From: Lonsdalea iberica | GTDB lineage: Bacteria; Pseudomonadota; Gammaproteobacteria; Enterobacterales; Enterobacteriaceae | NCBI RefSeq assembly: GCF_002111585.1 | Contig: NZ_LUTP01000010.1 | Coordinates: 1-64,000 of the forward strand | DNA length: 64,000 nt | Direction of reading: 5' to 3' | Part shown: piece by piece, positions 10,809 through 19,968 of the stretch | Position numbering within the stretch: the stretch's first letter is position 1 | Layout: every line of letters begins with the position of its first letter | The notes under the pieces: model-generated | The model's database searches: none | Told to the model about the DNA's origin: nothing | The model's input: the letters and a program-made list of their open reading frames with translations, nothing else | Program-made: the position numbers and the translations under genes

Positions 10809-13800
10809 TGAAGGAGATTGGAACGCTGTATGCCGCGTTTAATCAGCACCAGAACGATCCACTGCCCGCGCTACCGATCCAGTACGGCGATTATGCCGCC
10901 TGGCAGCAACACTATCTGTGCGGCGACCGGATGCAGGCGCAGCAGCATTACTGGATGGAGCAGTTGCGCGGCGCGCCCGAATGTCTGACGCTGCCGACCG
11001 ATCGTTCCAGGCCGCAGACGCAGGATTATCGTGGCGGCCGCGTGGCGGTGTCGCTGGACGCTGGGCTCACACAGGCGCTGAAGGCGCTGAGCCAGCGCGG
11101 GAATGCCACGCTGTATATGACGCTGATGGCGGGCTGGGCGGCATTGATGAGCCGGTTGTCCGGTCAGGAGGATGTGGTGATCGGTTCACCTAACGCGGGC
11201 CGCCATCGCCGCGAGGTAGAGCCATTGATCGGTATGTTCGTCAACACGCAGGCGCTACGCATTGACCTGTCGTCTCAACCGAATGCCATGACGTTGCTTG
11301 AACAGGTGAAAGCGACCGCGCAGGCAGCGCAGACGCATGCCGACATGCCGTTCGAGCAGGTCGTGGAGACGCTGGCGCCGTCCCGTAGCTTGTCTCACAG
11401 CCCGATCTTTCAGGTCATGATGACGCTGCAAAATACGCCGGAAGGGGCGCTGGCGCTGCCGGGGGTGGGGGTGACGCCGCTGCAAGACGCGGCGACGGTG
11501 TCGCCGTTCGACCTCAGTCTGGTCCTGAGCGAGCAGGGCGATGAGCTTGACGGAGGGCTGTATTTTGCCCGCGCACTGTTCGATGAAAGCACGGTGCGCC
11601 GCTATTTGGGCTATTGGCAGCGGCTGCTCGCCGGCATGGTTTCTTCGCCGTCAACGCCGGTGACGGCGTTGCCGCTATTGTCGGAAGAGGAGCGCCGTCA
11701 GGTACTGTGCGACTTCAATGCCACGCACGCCGACTATCCAACCGGGGACAGTCTGCATTCGCTGTTCGAGACGCAGGCGGCCCGTCAACCGGATGCGCAG
11801 GCGGTGCTGTGCGGCGGCCTGAGCCTGCGCTATGGCGAATTGAATGCTCAGGCTAATCAGTTGGCGCACTGGCTGAAGGCGCAGGGCGTGAGACCGGGCG
11901 ATCGGGTGGCTATCGCGCTGGATCGCGGTTGCGATCTGATTGTCGCGTTGCTGGCGGCGTTGAAGTCAGGGGCCGCCTACGTGCCGCTGGACCCAGCGCT
12001 GCCGACGAAACGACTGGCCTATATTCTGGAAGACAGCGCGCCGCAGGCGGTGGTGACCCGCCGCGACGTACGCGAGCGTTTGGGGGCGCTGCCGTCAGCG
12101 GTGACCCTGGTCTTGCTGGAGGGGGGGAACCGGCCTTGGGCGCAGTTGTCCCGGGACAACCTTCCAACAGAAACGCTGGGGCTGACGCCTCGTCACCCGG
12201 CCTATCTTATCTATACCTCCGGCTCGACCGGCCAGCCGAAAGGCGTTGTGGTCGAACATCGGCATGTCGTCAATCTGGTGCACTGGCACCAAGAGGCGTT
12301 CGATTTGCGGGCGCAAGACATGTCGTCCAGCGTGGCGGGATTGGGATTCGATGCCGCGGCTTGGGAGATCTGGCCGCCGCTGTCGGTCGGGGCCAGGCTG
12401 GTGATGCCGACGCCGGAGATATCACGGGATCCGCAGCAGCTGCTGGCATGGTGGGCGGCGCAGCCGCTGGACGTCAGCTTTCTGCCGACGCCCGTCGCTG
12501 AGCTGGCGTTCGCCCGGGGTATATCGCCGTCAACGCTGCGGGTGCTGCTGGTCGGCGGCGACAGGCTTAAACGCCGCCCGCCCGCCGGGGCGCGCTTTAC
12601 CCTGTTCAACAACTACGGCCCGACGGAAAACGCCGTCGTCGCCACTTCCGGCGTCATCCACGCCGATGAGACGGCGATGCACATCGGTCGTCCCATCGCC
12701 AATACCCGTGTGTATATTCTGGACAGTCAGAAGCAACCGGTGCCGCCGGGCGTATGCGGCGAACTGTTTATCGGCGGCGCGCAGGTTGCTCGCGGGTACG
12801 TCAATCGTCCGGATTTGACCGCCGAACGTTTCCTGCCCGACCCGTTTGTGCAGGACGCAGAAGCGCGGATGTATCGAACCGGTGATTTGGGGCGTTGGCG
12901 GAGCGACGGGACGATCGACTATCTTGGACGTAATGACTTCCAATTGAAGATCCGCGGTTTTCGCATCGAACTGGGCGAGATCGAGTCCGCATTGCTGGAG
13001 TGCGAGGGGATCCGCGGGGCGGTGGTTGAAGCCTTGTCCCTGACAGATCAGACGCAGGACAAACGGCTGGTCGCCTACTACACCAGCGACGATCTTCAGG
13101 GGATCAGCGCTGACGGTCTGCGTGAACAACTGAGCGCCCGACTGCCCGCGTATATGCTGCCCGTCGCCTGGATGGCGTTGGCTGAGATGCCGCTCACCGC
13201 GAATGGCAAGGTCGATCGTAAAGCCTTGCCGCTCCCGGATCAGGCCGCGTTTGCGCATCAGCCCTACGCCGCGCCGCGGGGCGACATGGAAACGACGCTG
13301 GCGGCGATATGGCAGACGCTTCTAGGCGTGGAAAACGTCAGCCGTTACGACGACTTTTTCGCACTGGGCGGGCACTCTCTGCTGGCCGTGCAGCTGATTT
13401 CGCGACTACGCGAAGAGCTGGGCCTCGAGCTCTCTCTGGCGACGCTGTTTGCGCGTCCTGCGCTGTATGATGTCGCCGCCGTGCTTGGCGCGGCGGCGCA
13501 GAGCGACTTGGCGCCGATTCGGCGGCGTGGAAGCGAGAAACCGCGGCCGTTGTCTCTGGCTCAACGGCGCATCTGGTTCCTGACGCAGCGGGATGCCAAC
13601 GCCAGCGCGGCCTACGTCATTACTGGCGGAATCAAACTCTCAGGAGTGCTTGATGTGTCGGCGCTACAGCGCGCGCTCGATCGTATCGTTGCCCGCCACG
13701 CCGCGTTACGCACTCACATCGCGTGCCGGGACGGCGAGCCGGTGCAGGTGGTGGAGTTGGAGGATCGGGGGTTCCCGCTGTATGTAACGACAGTGAACGA

Positions 13801-16800
13801 TCAGCATGACGAGCGGGCGTCATTTATGCCGGAGTTCGACCTGACGGCCGGTCCTTTAGCGCTGGGGCAGCTGACTCAGATCTCGCCGCAGGAGCATTGG
13901 CTACGTCTGGCGTTGCACCATATCATCGCCGACGGCTGGTCGCTTGGCGTGATTATGAACGAACTGCGCACGCTGTATTCGGCCTTTATACAGGATCAAC
14001 CCGACCCGCTGCCGGTTATGACGATCCAGTTCGGCGACTACGCCGAGTGGCAACGTGAGCATACGCAGGGTGAAGTCCTTCAGGCTCAGCAAGCGTATTG
14101 GGTGACCCAGTTGCAGGGGATCCCGGCGTGTCTGGCGTTGCCGAGCGATCGCCCCCGACCCGCGGTGCAGGATTACCGTGGCGCGAGCCTGACGGTAGAA
14201 CTGGATCGCGAGTTGACGCAGTCGCTTAAAGCCTTGAGTCAGCGCTGCGGGGGGACGCTGTTTATGACGCTATTAGCGGGCTGGTCGGCGCTGCTGAGCC
14301 GACTGTCGGGGCAAGAGGACGTGGTGGTTGGCACCCCCGTGGCCGGTCGTAACCGGCGCGAGCTGGAACCGCTGATCGGCATGTTCGTGAATACCCAGGC
14401 TCTGCGCGTTGATATGTCCGCCGATCCCGATGCCGTCGCACTGATCGAGCAGATTCGGGAAACCCAACTGGCTGCACTGGCGCATGCGGATATTCCCTTC
14501 GAACAGGTCGTGGAAGCATTGACTCCGGCCCGCAGTTTGTCGCATGGACCGGTCTTTCAGGCCATGTTGGCGTGGCAAAATCTCCCCAATGAATCCGCCG
14601 AGTGGCCTGGACTGATGCTCTCGCCGCTGCACCATGAAACGCAGACCGCCCAGTGCGATCTCATTCTGGAGTTGCGCGAGGAAGACGAGCGGTTGGTGGG
14701 GAGCCTGAATTATGCGGTCTCTCTGTTCGACGACGTCACTGTACGGCGCTATTTACGCTATTGGGTACGGCTGCTGCGAGGCATGGTGTCTGAACCGTAT
14801 CGACCGATGCAGGCTGTGCCGCTGCTCTCCTCTTCCGAACGGCAGCGGGTGCTGAGCGATTTCAACGAGACCCGGACGGAATACCCGTCGCAGAAGAGCC
14901 TGCCTGAATTGTTCGAGGAGAGGGCGTTGCGGCACCCTGATGCACAGGCACTCAGCTGCGGTGAGCAGCAGGTAAGTTATGGCGAGTTAAACGCGAGAGC
15001 GAATCAACTGGCTGCGCGGCTGGCGGCGCTTGGCGTGCAGCCCGGCAGCCGGGTGGCGATCGCACTGGCGCGCAGCGGGGAGCTCATCGTCGCGATATTG
15101 GCGACGCTCAAGGCAGGCGGCGCTTATGTGCCGCTGGATAGCGGATATCCGCAGGCGCACCTGCAATACGTTTTGGCGGATAGTGCGTCCGAGGTGCTGA
15201 TTACGGATGCGATAACGCGCCATGCATTCGACAGTGTCTCGCATGCGTGTGCGGTGGTCGACGTCGATTGCCCGCCACCGAATGCGGCTGATGGCACTGA
15301 GTATGACCAGAACGCGAACGTGGCGTGCGGCGGCGGCCAACTTGCTTACATCATGTACACCTCCGGTTCGACCGGTAAGCCGAAAGGCGTGATGGTGGAG
15401 CATCGCAACATTGCGAAACTGGCCATCAACAACGGCTATGCAGAGTTTCGGCAGAGCGACCGGGTGGCTTGCCTTGCCAATCCGGCGTTCGACGCCAGTA
15501 CGATGGAGATTTGGGGGCCCTTGCTTAACGGCGGCTGTATCGTGCTGTTCAGTCAGGATACCGTGCTTGATCCTGTGCGCTTCGCGGCCGAGATCCAGCG
15601 TCAGCGGGTCAGTATCGTCTTTATGACCATCGCCCTGTTCAATCAATATGCCGAGACGCTGCAACCGGTGCTTCCCCACCTGCGTTACCTGATGGTCGGC
15701 GGCGAATCGCTCGATTTGACGTTTGTGCGCCGGGTGCTGCGCGTCGGGCCGCCGCAGAACTTCCTGCATATGTATGGGCCGACGGAAACAACGACGTATG
15801 CCACCGCTTTCCGCATGAATAATGTGGCTCCCGAAACGGGAAGCATGCCGATTGGCCGACCGATCGCCAACACCACGATCTACATCCTCGATCGTTATCG
15901 CCAACCGGTGCCTCTCGGCGTGAGCGGCGAGCTGTATATCGGCGGGGCCGGTGTCGCGCGCGGCTACCTGAATCTGGACGAGCAGACGACCGAGCGTTTC
16001 CTGCCCGATCCCTTCTCGAACATACCAGGTGCGCGGATGTACAAGACCGGCGATCTGGGGCGCTGGCTGTCCGATGGCACTATCGAGTTTATGGGACGCA
16101 ATGATTTTCAGGTGAAGATTCGCGGTTTTCGCATTGAACCCGAAGAGGTCGAGGCGGTGTTGCAGGCGCAGGACGAAGTGCGGCAGGCCGTGGTGATGGT
16201 GCGGACGACGGCGACTCAGGAAAAACAGCTGACGGCCTATTTCACCGCATCCGAGCCAGATGTCGACATTGCATCGCTACAGGCGCGTTTAGGCGCGCGT
16301 CTGCCCGCCTACATGGTGCCCTCCGCCTATGTGCAGTTGGAGAATATGCCTCTGACGCCTAATGGCAAAGTAAACCGCGCGGCGCTGCCTGAGCCGGATG
16401 ACAGCGCGCGAGTGCGATGCGATTATGAGGCGCCCCAAGGGCGTATCGAACGCACGCTGGCGAAGATCTGGCAGCGTTTGTTGGGAGTGGAGGAAGTCAG
16501 CCGTTACGACGACTTTTTTGCGTTGGGCGGCCATTCGCTGCTGGCTCTGCGGCTTGTGAATGAAGCGCGGCAGCAAGGGGTGCAACTGACGCTGTCTTTG
16601 CTGTTTTCGGCGCCGCAATTGCAGGCGCTGGCGGCGGAGATCCAGACCCAAAGCCCGCAGGTTGGACGCGGTTCGGAGCAGGCCATCCTATTTCGCGCTA
16701 CGGGAGAGCAGCGTCCGCTGTTTATCGTGCCGGAAGCCAGCGGCGAATTGTTTTATGGACCATTGCTGACCCGTTGCATTAATGACGATATTCCAGTTTA

Positions 16801-18292
16801 CGGGCTGCCAGGACCGAATTGCAGCCAGCCGCCTTTCGCGACGCTGGAGGCCGCGGCATCACGCTATGTTCGGATCATCCGCGCGGCCCAGCCAGAGGGA
16901 CCATATCGGCTGATTGGTTGGTCATTTGGCGGGACGATGGTCTATGAAATCGCGGCGCAGCTGCTGGGACAAGATCAACAGGTCGAATTCATGGGCATGC
17001 TGGACACGCGGCTGCCGGACTCGCCGGAGGGGTTCACCGTCCCGATGGATGAGCTGTTGGCGATGACCGACGAGGAGGAGATGATGGCATTCCTGGTTCG
17101 CGGCGATTTAGAGGCTATGGCCAATGGCGCCGTGGAGCTACCACCGGACGCTATCGCGCGAGCGCGGCGAGGACGGCTGGAAGATCACTATGACATCGGG
17201 CGCGAAACGGGCATTTTCCCGGAGGAGTGGCCACCATCATATTACCGTGGCTGGCTGCGCCACCGCTTGGCCTTGCTGCGAGTGCAGTATCGAGTGCCGA
17301 CGTTACCGCTGAGGTTGGATCTCTTTATCGCTCAAGATGAGCCGTCTGAGGGAGGGCGATATCTTGGTTGGGAACGCGTGCTGCCGAGGTCGTCCATTCG
17401 TCGTATTCCGGTGCCCGGCGATCATCGGCGCTTAGTCTCGGAGCCTTACGTGCAGGAGGTGGGGCGGGCGATCAGCGCGGCGTTGCAGACTGGCTGCTCA
17501 GAAGTGGAAAGCACTGAGGACCCTGTGGTGGCGCTGCAGGCCGGGAGCGGGGCGGGACCGACTCTGCTCTGCATCCCCGGGGCGGGCGATAACGTGTTCG
17601 CATTCAAATCGCTGGTGCAGCGCTTACCCGACGAGTGGACGGTACTGGGGCTGCAACCGCGTGGGTTGTGGGGCAGTGAGGTGCCCCATACAAGCGTTGA
17701 GGCGGCCGCGGTGTGTTATCAGCAGGCGCTGAGCCGCTACTCTCTGACGGAAAATGTGCATCTGTTGGGGCACTCGTTCGGCGGCTGGGTCGCATTGGAG
17801 CTAGCCGCCAAGCTGGAAACGACAGGGATCGTGCCGGCATCGCTGCTGCTGGTCGACTCCGATGCGCCCGCGCCCGCAACGCGAGAACACACGGACATGC
17901 AGGCGCTGATGTCGTTGGCTGAACTTTTCGAAATGAGAGGATGTTCTCTGGGACTCACCGAGGAGTACCTTGCCAGCCTCACGCTGCCTCGTCGGTTGGA
18001 GGTCATGCTGGAGCGTCTGACCGCTCAGGGGGTGCTGCCTAAACAGACGAAGTTGTCGGTTCTGGCGGGGATATATCGCGTTTTCTCAACGAACATCCGT
18101 ACTGCTTACCGGCCGACGGCCTTGCCTTCGACGCCGCCGGTTCTGTTGATGGCGAAAGAAGCGTCCCCTGAGCTGCTCCCCGATTGGCAGTCGGTGGTGC
18201 CGACGCTGCGTGGTGTTTATGGCGAAGGGAATCATATTGAACTACTGGCGTCACCCTGCGTCCAGGCCTTAACCGAGTTATTGCGCCGATAG
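10802..18292 (+). CDS. Non-ribosomal peptide synthetase, partial C-A-T-C-A-T-TE-TE (3' part of the frameshifted gene)
   Basis: Continuation of the preceding NRPS in another frame. The GTG at 10802 falls inside a condensation domain and is not a credible natural start. Residues counted from 10802: end of C, A (YTSGSTG ~471), T (Ser ~859), C (HHIIADG ~1039), A (~1519), T (Ser ~1912), first thioesterase (GWSFGG, Ser ~2041), second thioesterase (GHSFGG, Ser ~2325). Pocket residues of the first A are DAWFLGNVV(K), Leu. Those of the second are about DAMFMGMTY(K), matching no code I know, though hydrophobic overall. Tandem TE domains are known from cyclic lipopeptide synthetases such as arthrofactin, where they release and cyclise the chain. 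A strong terminator follows the stop. Confidence 0.88.
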   Translation: MLMKEIGTLYAAFNQHQNDPLPALPIQYGDYAAWQQHYLCGDRMQAQQHYWMEQLRGAPECLTLPTDRSRPQTQDYRGGRVAVSLDAGLTQALKALSQRGNATLYMTLMAGWAALMSRLSGQEDVVIGSPNAGRHRREVEPLIGMFVNTQALRIDLSSQPNAMTLLEQVKATAQAAQTHADMPFEQVVETLAPSRSLSHSPIFQVMMTLQNTPEGALALPGVGVTPLQDAATVSPFDLSLVLSEQGDELDGGLYFARALFDESTVRRYLGYWQRLLAGMVSSPSTPVTALPLLSEEERRQVLCDFNATHADYPTGDSLHSLFETQAARQPDAQAVLCGGLSLRYGELNAQANQLAHWLKAQGVRPGDRVAIALDRGCDLIVALLAALKSGAAYVPLDPALPTKRLAYILEDSAPQAVVTRRDVRERLGALPSAVTLVLLEGGNRPWAQLSRDNLPTETLGLTPRHPAYLIYTSGSTGQPKGVVVEHRHVVNLVHWHQEAFDLRAQDMSSSVAGLGFDAAAWEIWPPLSVGARLVMPTPEISRDPQQLLAWWAAQPLDVSFLPTPVAELAFARGISPSTLRVLLVGGDRLKRRPPAGARFTLFNNYGPTENAVVATSGVIHADETAMHIGRPIANTRVYILDSQKQPVPPGVCGELFIGGAQVARGYVNRPDLTAERFLPDPFVQDAEARMYRTGDLGRWRSDGTIDYLGRNDFQLKIRGFRIELGEIESALLECEGIRGAVVEALSLTDQTQDKRLVAYYTSDDLQGISADGLREQLSARLPAYMLPVAWMALAEMPLTANGKVDRKALPLPDQAAFAHQPYAAPRGDMETTLAAIWQTLLGVENVSRYDDFFALGGHSLLAVQLISRLREELGLELSLATLFARPALYDVAAVLGAAAQSDLAPIRRRGSEKPRPLSLAQRRIWFLTQRDANASAAYVITGGIKLSGVLDVSALQRALDRIVARHAALRTHIACRDGEPVQVVELEDRGFPLYVTTVNDQHDERASFMPEFDLTAGPLALGQLTQISPQEHWLRLALHHIIADGWSLGVIMNELRTLYSAFIQDQPDPLPVMTIQFGDYAEWQREHTQGEVLQAQQAYWVTQLQGIPACLALPSDRPRPAVQDYRGASLTVELDRELTQSLKALSQRCGGTLFMTLLAGWSALLSRLSGQEDVVVGTPVAGRNRRELEPLIGMFVNTQALRVDMSADPDAVALIEQIRETQLAALAHADIPFEQVVEALTPARSLSHGPVFQAMLAWQNLPNESAEWPGLMLSPLHHETQTAQCDLILELREEDERLVGSLNYAVSLFDDVTVRRYLRYWVRLLRGMVSEPYRPMQAVPLLSSSERQRVLSDFNETRTEYPSQKSLPELFEERALRHPDAQALSCGEQQVSYGELNARANQLAARLAALGVQPGSRVAIALARSGELIVAILATLKAGGAYVPLDSGYPQAHLQYVLADSASEVLITDAITRHAFDSVSHACAVVDVDCPPPNAADGTEYDQNANVACGGGQLAYIMYTSGSTGKPKGVMVEHRNIAKLAINNGYAEFRQSDRVACLANPAFDASTMEIWGPLLNGGCIVLFSQDTVLDPVRFAAEIQRQRVSIVFMTIALFNQYAETLQPVLPHLRYLMVGGESLDLTFVRRVLRVGPPQNFLHMYGPTETTTYATAFRMNNVAPETGSMPIGRPIANTTIYILDRYRQPVPLGVSGELYIGGAGVARGYLNLDEQTTERFLPDPFSNIPGARMYKTGDLGRWLSDGTIEFMGRNDFQVKIRGFRIEPEEVEAVLQAQDEVRQAVVMVRTTATQEKQLTAYFTASEPDVDIASLQARLGARLPAYMVPSAYVQLENMPLTPNGKVNRAALPEPDDSARVRCDYEAPQGRIERTLAKIWQRLLGVEEVSRYDDFFALGGHSLLALRLVNEARQQGVQLTLSLLFSAPQLQALAAEIQTQSPQVGRGSEQAILFRATGEQRPLFIVPEASGELFYGPLLTRCINDDIPVYGLPGPNCSQPPFATLEAAASRYVRIIRAAQPEGPYRLIGWSFGGTMVYEIAAQLLGQDQQVEFMGMLDTRLPDSPEGFTVPMDELLAMTDEEEMMAFLVRGDLEAMANGAVELPPDAIARARRGRLEDHYDIGRETGIFPEEWPPSYYRGWLRHRLALLRVQYRVPTLPLRLDLFIAQDEPSEGGRYLGWERVLPRSSIRRIPVPGDHRRLVSEPYVQEVGRAISAALQTGCSEVESTEDPVVALQAGSGAGPTLLCIPGAGDNVFAFKSLVQRLPDEWTVLGLQPRGLWGSEVPHTSVEAAAVCYQQALSRYSLTENVHLLGHSFGGWVALELAAKLETTGIVPASLLLVDSDAPAPATREHTDMQALMSLAELFEMRGCSLGLTEEYLASLTLPRRLEVMLERLTAQGVLPKQTKLSVLAGIYRVFSTNIRTAYRPTALPSTPPVLLMAKEASPELLPDWQSVVPTLRGVYGEGNHIELLASPCVQALTELLRR

Positions 18293-18307
18293 TCCTGGTA
18301 CGGTAAC

Positions 18308-18345
18308 GGCTCGCCTGAAGGGACTTCCCTTGGGCGAGCCTTTTC
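18308..18345 (+). terminator. Rho-independent terminator after the NRPS genes
   Basis: Arms GGCTCGCC (18308-18315) and GGGCGAGCC (18332-18340) enclose an inner AAGGG/TTCCCTT hairpin and are followed by TTTT. It lies 16 nt after the NRPS stop. Confidence 0.8.
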
Positions 18346-18647
18346 CGCTTCACGCCTTTCTCTGTTGTCCTTTTCGGGACGTCCGTTTGCTCCTTATCGG
18401 GGCCGAAATTCGCCAATGTCAACCAGACGAACCCACGGTTTCCCTGCGTAATTGTCTTTTCAGCGCCCCTTTATCCCTAACAACTATGCTGTATTGTGTC
18501 CTACCCATGCCGGAAGCGTGCAGAGGTCGGAGACGGGTTAAGTTTCCTTTCATGTGCAATTACAGAGAATGCTTATTTATTGCCTTTGCCTTTCATTGCT
18601 AGAGTCGATTCTTGCCAACAGAAGAGTGAATGTGAAGGAGATAAAAA

Positions 18648-18842
18648 TTGACTGTTTTTGGCGCTCTTCCTGCAGGAGTCACTACACCTTGGGTATTCGG
18701 GCATGTAGAATGCGTGGACTATTTTGGCAATTTACCTCTTCCTGAGGAAAGATTATTGACTAATATTCAACTCGTTCCTGAATTCTTTAGGGGTGCTCCT
18801 AAGGGCGGTAGCGTGATTGATACTCCTACTACTCCTTTGTGA
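18648..18842 (+). CDS. Possible 64-residue leader ORF (hypothetical)
   Basis: A TTG-started ORF with a full Shine-Dalgarno (AAGGAG, 18635-18640) seven bases upstream. The peptide starts MTVFGALPAGVTT and matches no family I know. It reads through the ops element and ends in the first bases of the second 26-bp repeat copy. The ribosome site argues for translation; the TTG start and the position in a regulatory leader argue against a conserved protein. It may be a leader peptide, a gene remnant or chance. Confidence 0.3.
   Translation: MTVFGALPAGVTTPWVFGHVECVDYFGNLPLPEERLLTNIQLVPEFFRGAPKGGSVIDTPTTPL
18775..18815 (+). promoter_or_regulatory. JUMPstart / ops element (RfaH recruitment)
   Basis: GGCGGTAGCGTG at 18804-18815 is an exact match to the ops core, where RfaH is loaded on paused RNA polymerase to suppress polarity in long surface-polysaccharide operons. 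The preceding bases (TTTAGGGGTGCTCCTAAG) resemble the rest of the 39-bp JUMPstart sequence and can form a short hairpin. It lies about 80 nt upstream of rfbB, as in other O-antigen operons. Confidence 0.88.
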
Positions 18843-18872
18843 TTGATACTCCTACTACTCCTTTGTGATTGA
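18813..18872 (+). repeat. 26-bp tandem direct repeat (2.3 copies)
   Basis: Two identical 26-bp copies at 18813-18838 and 18839-18864, each starting GTGATTGATACTCC, followed by the first 8 bases of a third (18865-18872). The first copy starts inside the last three bases of the ops element. The repeat ends 25 nt before the rfbB ATG and lengthens the spacing between ops and the first gene. Confidence 0.95.
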
Positions 18873-18897
18873 ACAACTAGGCGATGGATATAGCGTT

Positions 18898-19968
18898 ATG
18901 AAAATACTGGTTACAGGCGGTGCAGGCTTTATTGGTTCTGCCGTCGTTCGCCACATCATCAGCAACACCTCGGATGCCGTGATTAATGTGGATAAGCTGA
19001 CCTACGCTGGGAATCTGGAATCGTTAACAGACGTTGAGGACCACGAGCGTTATGCTTTTGTTCAAGCGGATATCTGCGATCGCGCCGCGCTGGACGATAT
19101 TTTCCAGAGCCACCGCCCTGATGCGGTCATGCACCTGGCTGCGGAATCGCACGTAGACCGCTCCATCGACGGTCCTGCGGCGTTTATCGAGACGAATATC
19201 GTAGGGACGTACACGCTGCTCGAAGCGGCTCGCGCTTATTGGCTGTCGCTCAACGAGGCGGAAAAATCTCGTTTCCGTTTCCATCATATTTCTACCGATG
19301 AGGTGTATGGCGATCTGGAAGGCGTGGACGATCTGTTTACCGAAACGACGTCGTATGCGCCTAGCAGCCCGTATTCCGCCTCGAAAGCGTCCAGCGATCA
19401 TCTGGTGCGCGCCTGGCAGCGGACCTACGGTCTTCCCACGATCGTCACTAACTGTTCCAACAACTACGGCCCCTACCATTTCCCAGAGAAACTGATCCCT
19501 CTGATCATTCTTAACGCGTTGGAAGGTAAACCGCTGCCGGTCTATGGCAACGGAATGCAGATCCGCGACTGGCTGTTCGTCGAAGATCACGCCCGAGCGC
19601 TCTATACCGTGGTGACCACCGGCGAAGTGGGTGAGACCTACAACATCGGGGGGCATAACGAGAAAGCCAATATCGACGTCGTGAAGACCATCTGCGCCTT
19701 GTTGGAAGAACGGGTGCCGAAAAAGCCCGATGGGGTCAGCCAGTACCAGGACCTGATTACCTATGTCAAAGATCGTCCTGGCCATGACGTTCGCTACGCC
19801 ATCGACGCCAGTAAAATCGCCCGCGAGCTGGGCTGGAAACCGCAGGAAACGTTCGAGTCCGGGATTCGTAAGACCGTGGAGTGGTATTTGACTCACCGGG
19901 AATGGTGGAGCCGCGTTCAGGATGGCTCCTATGCGCGTGAGCGCCTGGGTATGGGAGAGACATCATGA
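18898..19968 (+). CDS. rfbB: dTDP-glucose 4,6-dehydratase RfbB (RmlB)
   Basis: Second enzyme of dTDP-L-rhamnose synthesis: converts dTDP-glucose to dTDP-4-keto-6-deoxyglucose with bound NAD. 356 residues from the ATG at 18898. An extended SDR with the Rossmann motif [11 protein letters not shown] at the N-terminus, STDEVYGD (catalytic Thr/Asp/Glu) and the [10 protein letters not shown] catalytic Tyr-Lys region. An in-frame GTG at 18865 lies in the third partial repeat copy. I prefer the ATG because MKILVTGG is the standard family start. The Shine-Dalgarno is weak. First gene of rfbBADC, under the ops element; overlaps rfbA by 4 nt (ATGA). Confidence 0.95.
   Translation: MKILVTGGAGFIGSAVVRHIISNTSDAVINVDKLTYAGNLESLTDVEDHERYAFVQADICDRAALDDIFQSHRPDAVMHLAAESHVDRSIDGPAAFIETNIVGTYTLLEAARAYWLSLNEAEKSRFRFHHISTDEVYGDLEGVDDLFTETTSYAPSSPYSASKASSDHLVRAWQRTYGLPTIVTNCSNNYGPYHFPEKLIPLIILNALEGKPLPVYGNGMQIRDWLFVEDHARALYTVVTTGEVGETYNIGGHNEKANIDVVKTICALLEERVPKKPDGVSQYQDLITYVKDRPGHDVRYAIDASKIARELGWKPQETFESGIRKTVEWYLTHREWWSRVQDGSYARERLGMGETS

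Larger units (their letters stand above)
18346..18897 (+). promoter_or_regulatory. Leader region of the O-antigen operon
   Basis: About 550 nt between the NRPS terminator and rfbB. It should hold the promoter of the rfb operon and its long untranslated leader. I see no -10/-35 pair I would stand behind. The leader carries a JUMPstart/ops element near its 3' end, a possible leader ORF and a tandem repeat, listed separately. Confidence 0.55.
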
